Assembly: GCA_025403435.1 (NCBI GenBank)
Contig: CM046353.1
Coordinates: 14,122,836-14,186,835 of the forward strand
DNA: 64,000 nucleotides
From: Artocarpus heterophyllus
Taxonomy: Eukaryota > Streptophyta > Magnoliopsida > Rosales > Moraceae
Direction: 5' to 3'
The position numbers and the translations under genes are program-made. Below, piece by piece: positions 23,272 through 35,253 of this stretch (its first letter is position 1; each line of letters starts with the position of its first letter). Under the pieces are notes generated by a model. The model ran no database searches. It had not been told where the DNA came from and worked only from the letters and a program-made list of their open reading frames with translations.

Positions 23272-25732
23272 AAATAAATTTCATCCTCGAAATTTCAAAT
23301 CTAATCATACTAGTAAAAATCATAATTCTGTTATGATATCCACTTCTGACTCTAAACCGTCAATGTTGTTTGTCCCTAAATATGAGTTATTGTATCTCCC
23401 TTCATTTGCTTGGAGTATTAACCTTACTCCAAATACTAAATACTTCAACAACAGTATTTCTGACTTGTTCCAAATTCACAACATCGTATTATGGTTTAAC
23501 ATTTTGATCAAAGAATACACATGCTAATCATACCATTTTCTAGTCTTTCACTATCCTTCGACTATGATTTACAATTACATTCAGGATATTGTTTGAGAAA
23601 TTCTACATACTTCATCTTTGAATTCTTTTTCCTTTCTGAGCAAAGAAAAGTCAAGAATGATAAATTTTATATTCTAATTAATAAACTAAAACATAATCAT
23701 AAAATATATAACACAAGTGCTTCTATTCAAAATCATACATTAAACTTATATATATATATAGATATTACAGGGAGTCTCGTAATTATAGCCAACTCGACAG
23801 GTTTTTTTTTCTCATTAAATATCTACCTTCATGACACTCAAACATTTCATCCACATAACACACTTATATTTTCTACAAAGTATCCCCACAATTGACTTTA
23901 ATCTTCTACAAAACATTAACAGAATACTACACATTATAAACATGAGACAGATATGTTTTGAGAGCATAAGACACTCCGTATACCAGCTATCCATATAATG
24001 CATGCTTATAGAATACAAAAAATCGATAAACAAAAGATCGGACCTTAAGTGGGATGCATTTCAAGAGCATTAAGTACTCCATATCCAGCCATCCCGGCAT
24101 TAGGCTTAATGAATCTAAAAGTTTTAACAATAGCATACCACAAGAAATACAAGATGCAAGGTAAACGATTATTCATGACATGCGAAATACGGACACATAT
24201 GCCTACATGCCATAGATAAAAACAAAAGATTACAGATGGAGATTCAAATCAATTGGCCGCTCCCAGCTTTCCCTTTCCCATTCAAGCTTGGATGTTGCAG
24301 TGTTGGATTCCAGATGTATGATTTGATTTGCATCTTATCTATCAATTTCTCAGCTGTTGAAGCAGTAACGAAGATTTGTCTCTCCGATTTTGCAATGATG
24401 TTTTCTTCCACAACGTAATCTACAAATTTCAAACGGCCATCATAAAAACCATTTACATTTAGTACTCTCAAGGGTTTGGAATGAAAGCCCAATAATTGCT
24501 TATAAGCAACTACGAATATTTCCTCAAGAGTACCTAGACCACCTGGTAATGCTATAAAAGCATCAGAATTATTGATTATAGCTTTAAGATTTATAGGGAT
24601 GCTCCTGACTCCTTTTTCCTTACCTATGGTTTCCTTATAAAGGCTTCCTTTAGCTAGAATATGAGGCCAAATTTCTACAGCTGTGGCGTCACTAGACCTA
24701 GCTGCTAACGTCATATTTTCCATCCTTTTTATACTACCACCCCTATAGATTATGTTAATCTTCTTGCGTGCTAGGACTTGCCTTAAGTGTTTTGTAGCTT
24801 CTACTTAGGTTTTTTCTTTTCCAAGGCTGAAACCATAAAAGACACAGACATTCTTTATTTTCTTGATGGACTAGGAGGTAGACATATTTGGTTTATATAA
24901 GTGATTGCTTTATGTCTGCTCCACTTAGACTTCAGGTTCTACATGAGATTTTAAGGATGAGGAATACGCAAAAAGGACTAAAGAGATAGACGAGTAGGAA
25001 ATGAAAAGGTAATCCAAAGATTTAAACAAAATCTTGTGCGGGTAAGAAAGTAAGATAAGGTGATTGATAGTTTACAGAAAATCTGATTCACTTTTTGAAA
25101 AAGATTAGACTCTAATTGTATAACTTTTGACAATTGAGAATAGGTTGACAGAAGACCCTCTTGACACAACTGTAGAACTTTTGACAAACATACATCGAGT
25201 CTAGAAATTCAATATAAATAACAAATACTATAAAACTTTTGAAATTTGAGACACAAATCTTGAAATATCTGTATAAGTTTTCAAAATTTAAACATGTTAT
25301 TGTATCATATGTGACGTGTCTGATAAGATAATATATTTTAGTATATATATTTAAGAAAACTATAAATTAAATGAGATACTAACACTGATTGTGTCAATCT
25401 AATAATCACAATTATTTCAAACACAAAGGCAAATATTCTGAGTAAAAGAAAAACATAAACTGTTGAATATCAACTGAAACTGTTTCAAATAAGCAAAAAC
25501 TAAACAACCTTTATAGAGCGATGACTTATTCCCCATCTAGTTTGCTTATGACTTGGCAAACAGAATCTAGAAATTTCATATTCCTGAGGCGTTGTCTTTC
25601 TGCATAGAATTTAGGCCAGAGTTTAAAAATAGCTCATTGAACATGTCCACTAGGGTGACCAAGAAGAGGAGGATGGATGCTATCCAAGTTCTCCTTTGAA
25701 AGTCCATCCATACAAAACCTTATTTTATCTTC
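23272..25732 (-). other. Left part of the family A internal region
   Basis: Holds the LOG pseudogene (24244-24870) and otherwise AT-rich sequence with no pol domains. At 25728-25732 is TCTTC, the left copy of the target duplication of the LTR-B insertion. The minus-strand frame of the small ORF at 28896 would have continued here, before that insertion, for about 30 codons from about 25727. Confidence 0.7.
24244..24870 (-). pseudogene. Intron-less LONELY GUY (LOG)-like cytokinin riboside 5'-monophosphate phosphoribohydrolase pseudogene
   Basis: The minus-strand frame matches LOG proteins from the N-terminal KNVCVFYG block (CVFCGS in the family), through IIYRGGSI (family LVYGGGS), to SDAFIALPGGLGTLEEIF, which holds the PGGxGTxxE signature, and then LNVNGFYDGRL. 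LOG enzymes release active cytokinin bases from their nucleotides. A TAA stop lies after GKEKT (about 24805). The conserved MHQRKAEMA segment with its catalytic Arg is replaced by unrelated residues, so the product would be inactive even from the ATG at 24723. Plant LOG genes usually have several introns; none is seen here, which suggests a cDNA-derived copy. It lies inside element A, in the element's sense direction. Confidence 0.8.
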
Positions 25733-28507
25733 TGTAACACCCCTATGTGGGGGTTAACAGTTTTAAATAAATAAAAATAATTTTAAATTTTATATCATTT
25801 AAATCAATTAAACAATACCCATGGGTCTTTAAACAACAAGAAAAATAAAAATAAACGTTTTAAATACAAACCACAGTTTTTAGTGTAGCACCAAATATAT
25901 ATAATTACAGTCATCATCACCATAGTACAATTCCCAAATAACTTAACACAGCCATGAAACAAAATAATACAACTCTTACATGTTGTAGATAAGTTACAAA
26001 TAAACAAGGTCTTCTAACACGAAAACAGCAGGAATGTTTTCGCCTATTCCTCTTCAGATATGTTGCACTGAGTTCCACTTGAGATATGAAGATATGATAG
26101 GGATGAGCATCGACATGCCCAGTAGGGAAATCATGACTCACCTTATGGTTTATCCATTACCACATTAAAAACTGCATGGTTAGTAGGTTACATCATATTC
26201 CAGATTATGAGGTTTATTATGATCACATCTTGTGGATACCATAGTTAATCATTACCAAGTTTCATAATTACACATTTACACAAATATTACCAATCATCAT
26301 TGTTCTTAGGTATCCATGTTAAATGGAGTATCACTCAACTCATCGAAACCCAAATGGGCGCACTTGATCACCCTATAAACATTTCAAGGGTGTTCCGGTG
26401 AGGGGACATCAAGCCCCAAGTCCTCACCAAATCGATTCCTGTACAGTGTGTTCTGGGACTTTCAACCCAAGGAAGCGTCATCACCTTCCCCCTATTTTTC
26501 CTTTTAGGGTATTCGTGCCCAAGGACGTAACCGTCGCCCTTTTTACATCTCACTATTCCTTTGTATTCAATTTATATTTATAGAGTCAATTTCCTAACCA
26601 TGCTTCTCAATTTAGAACATATGTCAAATCATTATATTTATCGCTATACAATATACATAGTTTACAACATAAAACAATCAAATTTAATTTACCAAAAACC
26701 TCACAAAAGATGAGTAATAGAATCCCTACCTTCAAAGCTTAACAACAAACTTTTATTCTCGGAATTAATTAACGTTAGCTCCACATATCCTTGACCCTAA
26801 GGCATGCATAAGGACAATTAAAACTAAAGCACAACGTATAATCACATTCATAAGTGAATTATGTGTAAACCCGTCTACTAGTGCCATTAAAGTATTTTTA
26901 TGCAATTGTTCTTTAAATACCAAGTAATCAATTTTTATGTTTTAGTCTCTAATAAGAATTCATAAATCATTTAGGATAGTATTAGAAAGGTTGTAAGACA
27001 TTAAGAGACTAGAAGGTGAGCAAAGTTGGGTTTTTGGTTCAAGTTAACAGCTAGTATACCATGGCAACTTGGTGGTATATTTTTGTAAAAAGGCGGGTTC
27101 ACTATCTACAATTAACACACGGGTTAATAGGTGGTTTACTTAAGATAGACGGGTGGTTTATTACTACTGGCAGGTTTACTAGTTTCTAATCCGAAAATTG
27201 AAAAATTCATAGAAATTAAAATACAACTCCGATTTAGGCTCATGATAGCTCATTGGAAAGCTTAGGATGTCTACTTTTTAAATATGCAAACCAATTTACA
27301 AAATTCATTTTCATTTAACTCCAGAATTTTAAGAAATAGCCACTGCCCATAGAGGTATTATAAAGTTTATGGGATGTCAAATTTTTCTTTAACTTAAAGC
27401 ATATTATCCTTGTTTAAAATCTCAAAACCATTCCAAAATATGTAACATCCATTATATAATCACAATAAACATATTCTCATGAGTTTTATACCAAAATCAT
27501 TATCAAATTATATCTCTAGCTTTTCTTGTAAATAATGATGAAAACATGCTTAAATTTGCTCTTTAAGCTCAAAACATTAGAACACCAATCTTAAAGTTAT
27601 GGAAACCGGTTTTAAACATTCCTAACATGTTTCTAACATTGTCATCAAACCAAAATAAAAGTTGGTTGTGGGTTGTAACTCAAGACTCAAGTTTTTATTC
27701 ATAAATGTTTAAGGATGCATGTTAACATAACTAGAAATTTGCATGAATTTTGAACACGAAAATTATGCATTAAACATGGAGAAAATACATACTAAAAACT
27801 AAGTTTAGATTAAAGAAAACCTACCTCAAAACTTCTTTGAAAAGCACCAAAGTTCGGGTTAACAATCAAGCTTGAATTAACTCTAAAACCGCCTCGATCA
27901 TGGTTGGGAATTATAATTGTCTTGGCCACAAAGAGAGCTTTGTGCTCTATGTCTTTAGTTAGAAATTTGAAGTGAGAAAGGGAGAGAATGAGAACTAGAG
28001 AAGAAGGTGGTGATAGTTAAATAAAAAGATATCAAAATGCTTAAGAGAAATGGGATGTTTACGGGGGAAAGTTGTAAGAAGAAACAAAAGAGTCTTAAAG
28101 GAAAATATCATCTTGTCTCCCATGGAGACTTTTAGCAAATCATGCCAACATAATTGAGGGGACAATTGGAGTGAATTATAGAAGAAGATAAGGAAATAAT
28201 TAAATAGGTGGTTGAGAAAATATCTCCATGTCTTCTATGAATTGAGGGAAAATAATTCAATGTCCCCTTCATATACCTTTGGCAAAATGAGAAGAAGGCT
28301 ATATAATTGAGCAATAATTTAGGGAGACAAGATTGGTAGAAGTAAGTGTTGGTAAATTTTGAATGTTTCTTAGGAAGACTTGGTAAGAAAATACTAAAGT
28401 GGCATTTTTTTTTTTTAATGATCATAAACAACTTAGTAATTTTAAATAGTCACATTTTATTCATTAAATTTTACAAAATCATGCCCGTTAAAAATACGGG
28501 TGTTACA
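25733..28507 (-). repeat. LTR of family B, copy 1 (2775 bp), flanked by TCTTC on both sides
   Basis: Runs from TGTAACACCCC to CGGGTGTTACA on the plus strand. TCTTC at 25728-25732 and 28508-28512 makes it look like a solo LTR inside element A. The other two LTR-B copies have TCTTC only on their right side, which marks this copy as the one that keeps the original left junction. Confidence 0.85.
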
Positions 28508-28896
28508 TCTTCTCTATTCGTAGACATATAACTAGGTGAAGTATATTTACCGTTACAATTTTGTCTTCCACATTTGTTACAAGTGACCGCGATGGCATAA
28601 ACCCTTCTTTTCATCGCACTACGACTGGTACCTGTTTCTAGTAAACCGACATCTTGACTGAAGTCACTCGGAGGGATCTTCCCCTCTATCAACATTCTCA
28701 CATCATAAAGGATGCCAAAACGCATAAGAATCCACAACTGAGTGATCCTAGCCTTGTATTTCTTTCTGAGAATCTTTTGGGAGAGTGATGGGAAATACTT
28801 TCTCAGGTGTTGGTACTTTGGGTCCATGATAAAATGAAAGAAGAGAAAATAGAAAGGAAAAATTAAGACAACAAGTTGCAGAATCCTAGAATTCAT
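28471..28896 (-). CDS. Small ORF of element A (141 aa), copy 1, truncated by the LTR-B insertion
   Basis: I do not recognise this protein. It has a hydrophobic N-terminal stretch (residues about 6-23), then MDPKYQHLRKYF, a basic region, and a Cys group CNKCGRQNC near residue 110. The last 12 residues are read from the LTR, so the original protein was longer. Removing the LTR and one TCTTC continues the frame from position 25727 leftward for roughly 30 codons. If the first Met is not used, the Met at residue 24 is a likely start. It could be a captured host gene fragment or an element-specific protein. Confidence 0.45.
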   Translation of the reverse strand: MNSRILQLVVLIFPFYFLFFHFIMDPKYQHLRKYFPSLSQKILRKKYKARITQLWILMRFGILYDVRMLIEGKIPPSDFSQDVGLLETGTSRSAMKRRVYAIAVTCNKCGRQNCNGKYTSPSYMSTNREDVTPVFLTGMIL

Positions 28897-30438
28897 TCTC
28901 CTTTTAGAGAGAAAGAAAAATTTCTAGAGAAAAAGAAGAGGATTTGCGATTCAGAGAGAGAATAACAAATTAAAAGAGAAAGTAAGCTTGGAGAAATAAG
29001 CTCCTATGCACAGTAGACGTATATGTAAACAATGATTAAACCACTGTAGATGACATGTATAAAGGCCACATGGGAGAGACAATGTGAGTCAAACTAATTC
29101 AAGACTTGGACTAGGCCCAAATGTTCTAGGCTAAAATGGGCCGAGTTGTTTCAGGCCTTAACACATTTGGAACGAGTTAAATAACAAGCATGAATTTGAA
29201 ACTCAACTTATACAAATCTTAAGCCTAATTTGAAGGCCGCTTAAAACACAATTGACCAAAATAAATGACAAAACCCAATTTAATAAAAATCATAAGTTCC
29301 CTTGAATGTTATCCAAATCATTTCATAACAAAATCCTCTTATAACTTAAATAATTTGTTTTAATCAAAACATTATTGAACAATACAAACACTCCAATCTT
29401 ATCCTTTCTACTCAATATCTGTTAATATAGATCTATCATTAATACTACCAAGAGTTTTGAATATAACTAGTCTTAAAATCAATGTATTTTCTATCTTCCA
29501 ACATAGACCATATCAAAGAGCAAAGACCATTTATATTATTACTTAAAGACATCTACTATCCTCACAATCCTACTTATACAAGCTTTAATTTTCTCATATA
29601 ACAAAACCTCAAGTGACCACGAGAGTCACATTTTAGCATCTAAAGATTAAACCTTTCATTATAAAGATCCAAAATCATCAATGATGCCCTAAATATTATG
29701 ATTTACTTAATGAAACTTCTTTTCACACTATATTTATTCATAAAGATCATTGACTTCACTTAAACACAAGGTACGCAATAAAATATTCTAACCTTGAAAT
29801 TTAAGTATTATTTGCCTTTACACAATCTCAATAGACCAAAAATGAACATTTATCCCTCTTAAGATTCAATACCATGAATTTGTAACTTATCTCATATTGC
29901 TCAAGTAAATGGAACCTATAAGAAAATTTACCGAGACTTAAACACTCTGTCAAGTACACGCATAATCACTAGATAGGTTTAAATCAATTATGAAGAATTT
30001 AACATATCCAGGCCAAACTTTGAAATCAACAATTCAAACCTTATATTTTTCATTATTTTTCACAAGATAAACGGCCCTTGAATCCTCGTATCTATACGAA
30101 TTTCTCATCATTCTATACGAATTAGAAATGCTTATAGATCCTAGCATTATACGAATTTCTCATAAGCATTCTACATATAAACATATTCCTTATAATTATT
30201 ATTCCTACATAACCATTAATACTTTCATTCTACATAATCATTGCAGTCACATAACCGTTAATATTTCCATTCTAGGGTCTTTCCATATTACATCTTCATA
30301 GACTGTATAAATCAACCTGAAGGTTCATTTTGATGATGATATTGAAAATTAAACTTCAAAACCATCTCAAAAATAGATTTTTAAAGTGGTGCCGCACTCT
30401 CTAGGTTAACAGAACCTAGACTCTGATACCAAAAATTA
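28508..30438 (-). other. S1: right part of the family A internal region, copy 1
   Basis: 1931 bp of mostly noncoding AT-rich DNA. It carries the small ORF at its left end and, at its right end, a primer binding site complementary to initiator tRNA-Met (plus-strand 30419-30431), next to the chimeric LTR. No gag or pol sequence is present. Confidence 0.75.
30419..30431 (-). other. Primer binding site of S1 (tRNA-Met type)
   Basis: The minus strand reads TGGTATCAGAGTC, one base off the usual plant tRNA-iMet complement, 7 bp from the LTR. Confidence 0.75.
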
Positions 30439-30936
30439 TGTAATGCCCTAAGTGAGGGTTAATAGCTTTTAATAAATAAAAATAAATATAAAAATATAAA
30501 TAAAATATCAAAAGAAATTTGCCCGGGACTTAATTGAAAACTCTCAAAACAAAACAAAATATAAATAACAATAAAAACCACAGTTTAATGCAGCACCATA
30601 ATTTAATAATACAAAACTGTCATCATCATCATTCTAACCCTCAACAATTCTTAATATAGTCACATAAAAGTAACATTCGATGCTTACATTATCACGATGG
30701 ACATTTTTAGCAAACAAATAAGAAGAAGGCTATATAATTGAGCAATAATTTAGGGAGACAAGATTGGTAGAAGTAAGTGTTGGTAAATTTTGAATGTTTC
30801 TTAGGAAGACTTGGTAAGAAAATACTAAAGTGGCATTTTTTTTTTAATGATCATAAACAACTTAGTAATTTTAAATAGTCACATTTTATTCATTAAATTT
30901 TATAAAATCATGCCCGTTAAAAATACGGGTGTTACA
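30439..30936 (-). repeat. Chimeric A/B LTR, copy 1 (498 bp)
   Basis: The first ~280 bp match the left part of the family A LTR (compare 50660-50940). From about 30720 to 30936 the sequence matches the right end of LTR-B (28291-28507). The switch falls at GCAAACAAATAAGAAG, with a few bases shared by both parents. It lacks over 2 kb of LTR body. Confidence 0.85.
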
Positions 30937-30949
30937 GCTCGCCCCTCCT
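30937..30949 (-). other. Polypurine tract of the gag-pol element, copy 1
   Basis: The minus strand reads AGGAGGGGCGAGC, directly before the LTR end. It is the expected site for plus-strand priming. Confidence 0.7.
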
Positions 30950-31036
30950 ATAAAAATTTCATCCTCGAAATTTCGTACACTGATTACAATGTTAAAACAA
31001 ATGTGGATACTTTTCTCTCATTTCAGATTCAAGTTC

Positions 31037-31921
31037 CTATGTGGCTTCCTCCTCATCATGGTGTTGCCACATCACTTTCACCAGAGGAATTTCACGACGA
31101 CGTAATATTTTTATTTCATGATCCAGTATTTGAACTGGAATTTCTTCATAATTCGTATCTCCTTGAATTGGCACATCTGTCCACATGATCACATGTGAAG
31201 GGTCGGGTTCATACTTTCTCAACATCGATACATGAAACACATTATGTACATGAGACAATTGTGGTGGTAGGTCTAAACGGTATGCCAACATTCCAATGCA
31301 TTCCACAATCTCAAACGGTCTTGTATACCTTGGTGCTAACTTTCCTTTAACACCAAATCGAGATACACCTCGTTTTGGTTTCACTTTTAAGAACACAAAG
31401 TCTCCGATCATGAACTCTAAAGGTCGCCTCCTCTTATCTGCATAACTCTTTTGTCGACTTTGAGCTGTCTGAAGACGTTCGCGAATAATCTGGATCTTGT
31501 CCGTTGTTTCTCTGATAAACTGAGGCCCAAGTTCAAGACGCTCTTCCTTTTCAGCCCAACACAATGGAGATCTACAAGGTCTACCATATAAGGCCTCATA
31601 TGGAGTCATTCTAATACTTGCTTGGTAACTGTTGTTATATGCGAATTCAACATATGGCAGCTGTGCAGCCCAATTTGTTCCAAAGTCCAGCACACAAGCC
31701 CGAAGCATATCCTCGAGAATCTGAATGACACGTTCAGATTGTCCATCTGTTTGAGGATGAAAAGCTGTACTAAAATTCAATTGAGTTCCCAAGGCCCTCT
31801 GCAATCCTCTCCAAAATTTCGACGTGAAACGTGTATCTCTATCGAAAACTAGTGACATTGCAAAACTATTGACATTGGCACTCCATGCAATGTCACTACC
31901 TTTTCCACGTATAATTGACAT
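31037..31921 (-). CDS. G1 integrase C-terminal part and chromodomain (294 aa)
   Basis: Has the second and third integrase catalytic regions ([11 protein letters not shown] and QSERVIQ) and the GPY/F-like region, then [16 protein letters not shown] and a chromodomain-like end cut by a TAG. The first ~20 residues are out-of-frame read-through upstream of the frameshift. Confidence 0.85.
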   Translation of the reverse strand: MSIIRGKGSDIAWSANVNSFAMSLVFDRDTRFTSKFWRGLQRALGTQLNFSTAFHPQTDGQSERVIQILEDMLRACVLDFGTNWAAQLPYVEFAYNNSYQASIRMTPYEALYGRPCRSPLCWAEKEERLELGPQFIRETTDKIQIIRERLQTAQSRQKSYADKRRRPLEFMIGDFVFLKVKPKRGVSRFGVKGKLAPRYTRPFEIVECIGMLAYRLDLPPQLSHVHNVFHVSMLRKYEPDPSHVIMWTDVPIQGDTNYEEIPVQILDHEIKILRRREIPLVKVMWQHHDEEEAT

Positions 31922-33669
31922 AATTTTGAGACACTATAAGTAGTTCTGGTTGGGATGAAGTGGGCTGTCTTAGTTAAACGATCTACAATTACCCAAACGG
32001 CATCATGCCCTATTTGAGTCTTAGGAAATCCAGTAACAAAGTCCATTGTCACATGATCCCACTTCCATTCTGGAATAGGTAAGCTCCTCAACTCGCCTCC
32101 AGGCTTTTGATGTTCTGCTTTAACTTGTTGGCATGTCATGCACTTAGAGACAAAGGTTGCTACATCTCGTTTTATTCCTCGCCACCAGTATTGTCGTTTT
32201 AGATCCATATACATTTTTGTGCTTCCAGGATAAATAGTAAACTTTGAACGGTGAGCCTCATCTAGCACCGCATGCCTGAGATATGGATCCTTTGGAATAA
32301 CTAATCTTCCTTTGTAAAGTAAAAATCCTTCTGGCTCAATCTTCCATCCATCCAGTTGTTCTCCATTTTGTATTTGCTCCCAAACCCTACGTAATCCTTC
32401 ATTGTGCCATTGTCCTTGTTTTACTTTCTGAATTAACATAGGAGTTGCTATCACATTGAATAGGAAAGCTCTCTCGTCATCTTCATAATATTGCAAGTTG
32501 AAGTCGGCGATGGTGACTCGTCTCCAATCTTCCAATGCTAAACTGGCTATACGTCCGTTGTTCTTACGACTTAGAGCATCTGCCACGGCATTTGCTTTTC
32601 CAGGATGATATTGGATACTAAAGTCATAGTCCACCATGTACTCAGTCCATCTTCGTTGCCTTAGATTGAGATCCTTTTGAGTAAACAAATATTTCAGACT
32701 TTGATGATCTGAATATAGCTCGAACTTTGCGCCATATAGATAACATCTCCAAATTTTGAGTGCGAAAACCACAGCAGCTAACTCAAGATCATGTGTGGGG
32801 TAGTTCCTCTCATGGGGTTTCAACTGGCGTGAGGCGTAGGCAACTACTCGTCCATGCTGCATTAACACACAACCCAAACCATTTCCTGAGGCATCAGTGT
32901 ATACTGTGTAAGGCTCCTCGTTGTTAGGTATGATTAGCACAGGTGCACTAGTGAGTCTTCGCTTCAGTTCCTCAAATGCTTCTTCACATTTATCATCCCA
33001 CACGAACTTGACATTCTTCCTTGTGAGTTTTGTTAATGGAGAAGCAATCTTTGAAAAATTCTCTATGAAGCGTCGATAGTATCCAGCTAGTCTGAGGAAA
33101 CTTCGAATCTCCGACACGTTCTTTAGTCGTTCCCAGTTTAGCACTGCTTCAATTTTGGAGGGGTCCACTGAGATGCCTTCTTCAGAGACAACGTGTCCAA
33201 GGAACTTGACCTTCGTCATCCAGAAATCATATTTTTCTCTTTTTGCATAAAGACCATGTTCTCTCAACGTTTGTAGAGCGATCCTCAAATGCTCAGCATG
33301 TTCTTCTTCATTTTTAGAATAGATTAAGATATCATCTATGAAGACAATGATAAATTGATCTAAGTACGGTCGAAAGACATGGTTCATCAAGTCCATGAAA
33401 GCCGCTGGTGCATTAGTCAACCCGAAAGGCATGACAAGAAACTCAAAATGACCGTAGCGAGTCCGAAAAGCTGTCTTTGGAATGTCCTCTTCTCTTATCT
33501 TCAGTTGGTGATATCCGGATCGTAAGTCAATCTTTGAGAAATAGCAAGATCCTCCTAACTGATCGAACAACTCATCAATTCGGGGTAGAGGGTACTTGTT
33601 CTTGATAGTCAATCGATTAAGCTGGCGATAATCGACACAGAGCCTCAACGATCCGTCATGTTTCTTCAC
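31849..33669 (-). CDS. G1 reverse transcriptase - RNase H - integrase N-terminal fragment (606 aa)
   Basis: RT blocks: [31 protein letters not shown] and the catalytic FIDDILIYS. RNase H blocks: [20 protein letters not shown] and DALSR. Integrase zinc domain: HRSKF...KCMTCQQ, in which the second zinc His position reads Tyr (IYPG). The first integrase catalytic Asp is in MDFVTGFP. The frame is lost just before the second catalytic Asp, by a short duplicated insertion. Confidence 0.9.
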   Translation of the reverse strand: MKKHDGSLRLCVDYRQLNRLTIKNKYPLPRIDELFDQLGGSCYFSKIDLRSGYHQLKIREEDIPKTAFRTRYGHFEFLVMPFGLTNAPAAFMDLMNHVFRPYLDQFIIVFIDDILIYSKNEEEHAEHLRIALQTLREHGLYAKREKYDFWMTKVKFLGHVVSEEGISVDPSKIEAVLNWERLKNVSEIRSFLRLAGYYRRFIENFSKIASPLTKLTRKNVKFVWDDKCEEAFEELKRRLTSAPVLIIPNNEEPYTVYTDASGNGLGCVLMQHGRVVAYASRQLKPHERNYPTHDLELAAVVFALKIWRCYLYGAKFELYSDHQSLKYLFTQKDLNLRQRRWTEYMVDYDFSIQYHPGKANAVADALSRKNNGRIASLALEDWRRVTIADFNLQYYEDDERAFLFNVIATPMLIQKVKQGQWHNEGLRRVWEQIQNGEQLDGWKIEPEGFLLYKGRLVIPKDPYLRHAVLDEAHRSKFTIYPGSTKMYMDLKRQYWWRGIKRDVATFVSKCMTCQQVKAEHQKPGGELRSLPIPEWKWDHVTMDFVTGFPKTQIGHDAVWVIVDRLTKTAHFIPTRTTYSVSKLCQLYVEKVVTLHGVPMSIVLQCH

Positions 33670-33714
33670 AAAAAGTACTGGAGCTCCCCAAGGTGATGTA
33701 CTTGGTCGAATAAA

Positions 33715-34545
33715 TCATTTTTCCAGTAATTCGTCCAACTGCTTCCTCAACTCCACTTTCTCAGCAGGTGCCATTCGATACGGAGCAATAGAAACAGGCG
33801 CTGCTCCTTGAGTTAGGTCGATGACAAACTCAATTTCTCTATTAGGCGGAAGTCCGGGCAATTCATCTGGAAAAACATCTGAAAATTCATCCACCACAGG
33901 AGTGTGAGAGGATAGGTCACTCTTCTTTAGTTCTCCATTTGAAGCAAAGATCGTCCCAAGATTGGTGAAATTCCTTCGTCCTCCAATACAAGCCTTTAGC
34001 ACCGGGGCTGGAGTCACTGTTCCTGTTTTTGCCTGAAATTTGATGACTTGTCCATTCTTGGTGAATAAAGAGACACGTTTCCTATGGCAATCTACTATTG
34101 CCTGGTATTTAGTTAGCCAATCCATTCCTAAGATTACATCAAACTCTGTCATAGTTATTACATATAGGTCAGCCGATAGTTTATGTTCTCCTATAACAAT
34201 ACACACTGATTTACAAATTATGGATACTTCAGCTATCCCGCCCATTGGTGTACTAAGGGTTAATGATGAACTACATGTCTCAGTTTCTAATTGTAGTACG
34301 GAAGCAAATAACATAGATATAAATGAATGAGTGGCACCAATGTCAAATAATACATGAGCCCAAGAATGAGACACGTGAATCATACCGTCTACAACTGAGT
34401 GATCAGCCTGTTTTGCTTGTCCAGCTGTAGCCGTAATTGCATAAGCTTGTGCTGGTGCTTTTCTTTTATCACTTTTTCCTCGGTTTCCTTGGCTACTACT
34501 AGCCTTATTATTATTTCTCCTAGAAAAATATGGCCTTTGATTCAC
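33715..34545 (-). CDS. G1 retropepsin-type protease fragment (276 aa)
   Basis: Holds the retroviral-type aspartic protease motif as FDIGATHSFIS, with Ile where Ser or Thr is usual, and the second block ILGMDWL. It continues into the start of RT (ELPGLPPNREIEF) before a TGA stop. Confidence 0.85.
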   Translation of the reverse strand: MNQRPYFSRRNNNKASSSQGNRGKSDKRKAPAQAYAITATAGQAKQADHSVVDGMIHVSHSWAHVLFDIGATHSFISMLFASVLQLETETCSSSLTLSTPMGGIAEVSIICKSVCIVIGEHKLSADLYVITMTEFDVILGMDWLTKYQAIVDCHRKRVSLFTKNGQVIKFQAKTGTVTPAPVLKACIGGRRNFTNLGTIFASNGELKKSDLSSHTPVVDEFSDVFPDELPGLPPNREIEFVIDLTQGAAPVSIAPYRMAPAEKVELRKQLDELLEK

Positions 34546-34734
34546 TGAGCCTTGTGGAGTCGGTTGGAAGTTCTGATTAGCATAGAAATTGGAACCCTGT
34601 GGCCGCTATTGGTAGTTGTATTGGGGCTGGAACCCTCAAGGTTGAGTTACTAAGACTTGGGAAGCTGGAGTGTTTTGCTGAGGTGCTCCACGATTTTGAC
34701 TCCCTCCCCAAACAGTGGACCCAAAATGACTTCC

Positions 34735-35196
34735 TTATGGCCTTGGTGCAAAGGATGATTGTGTAGGGCGGTTAGGGCAATTTCTCCTCAGATGTCCCAC
34801 TTGTCCACAGTTATGACAAGCATACGGTTGGAAACGACCACTGCCAGAAGATCCACCTCCAATAGTCACTCCACTATGCTGAATGGCTTGCCCTTGTGAC
34901 TTCTCTTTCTTACTTATTTTCCTTTGACGCCTGCTAGAACCCTTGTACTCTCCATAGGAGTTATTTAGTTCTGTCTCTGCCCGCTGTGCCGCAGCTACAA
35001 GATCAAGAAAATCTGTTGATGGAACAACAGCTATCATTTGTCTGATTTTCGGCCTCAGGTTATTTCTAAATTTTTCGCATCTTGCCATTGGATCCGATAC
35101 AGCCCTGGGATTGTAGCGAGACAATTCTATAAATTGAGCATGGTATTCAGCAACTGTTGTATCTCCCTGCACCAGGTTTTCAAATTCTCGCATCAT
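34735..35196 (-). CDS. G1 gag C-terminal fragment with CCHC zinc knuckle (153 aa)
   Basis: Contains gag core FENLVQGDTTVAEYHAQF, a basic stretch, and CHNCGQVGHLRRNC, a CX2CX4HX4C nucleic-acid-binding knuckle. It is in the same frame as the upstream block and ends in a TAA. Confidence 0.8.
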   Translation of the reverse strand: MMREFENLVQGDTTVAEYHAQFIELSRYNPRAVSDPMARCEKFRNNLRPKIRQMIAVVPSTDFLDLVAAAQRAETELNNSYGEYKGSSRRQRKISKKEKSQGQAIQHSGVTIGGGSSGSGRFQPYACHNCGQVGHLRRNCPNRPTQSSFAPRP

Positions 35197-35253
35197 TGCT
35201 TGCCTATGGCTCTGAGGAATATAGGTGTTGCGAAAAATGGTTTTGAACTGCTC

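Noticed and set aside
26368..26583. 61-aa frames on both strands repeated in all LTRs
   Set aside because: Overlapping frames in a conserved LTR segment, with no motif and broken in some copies.
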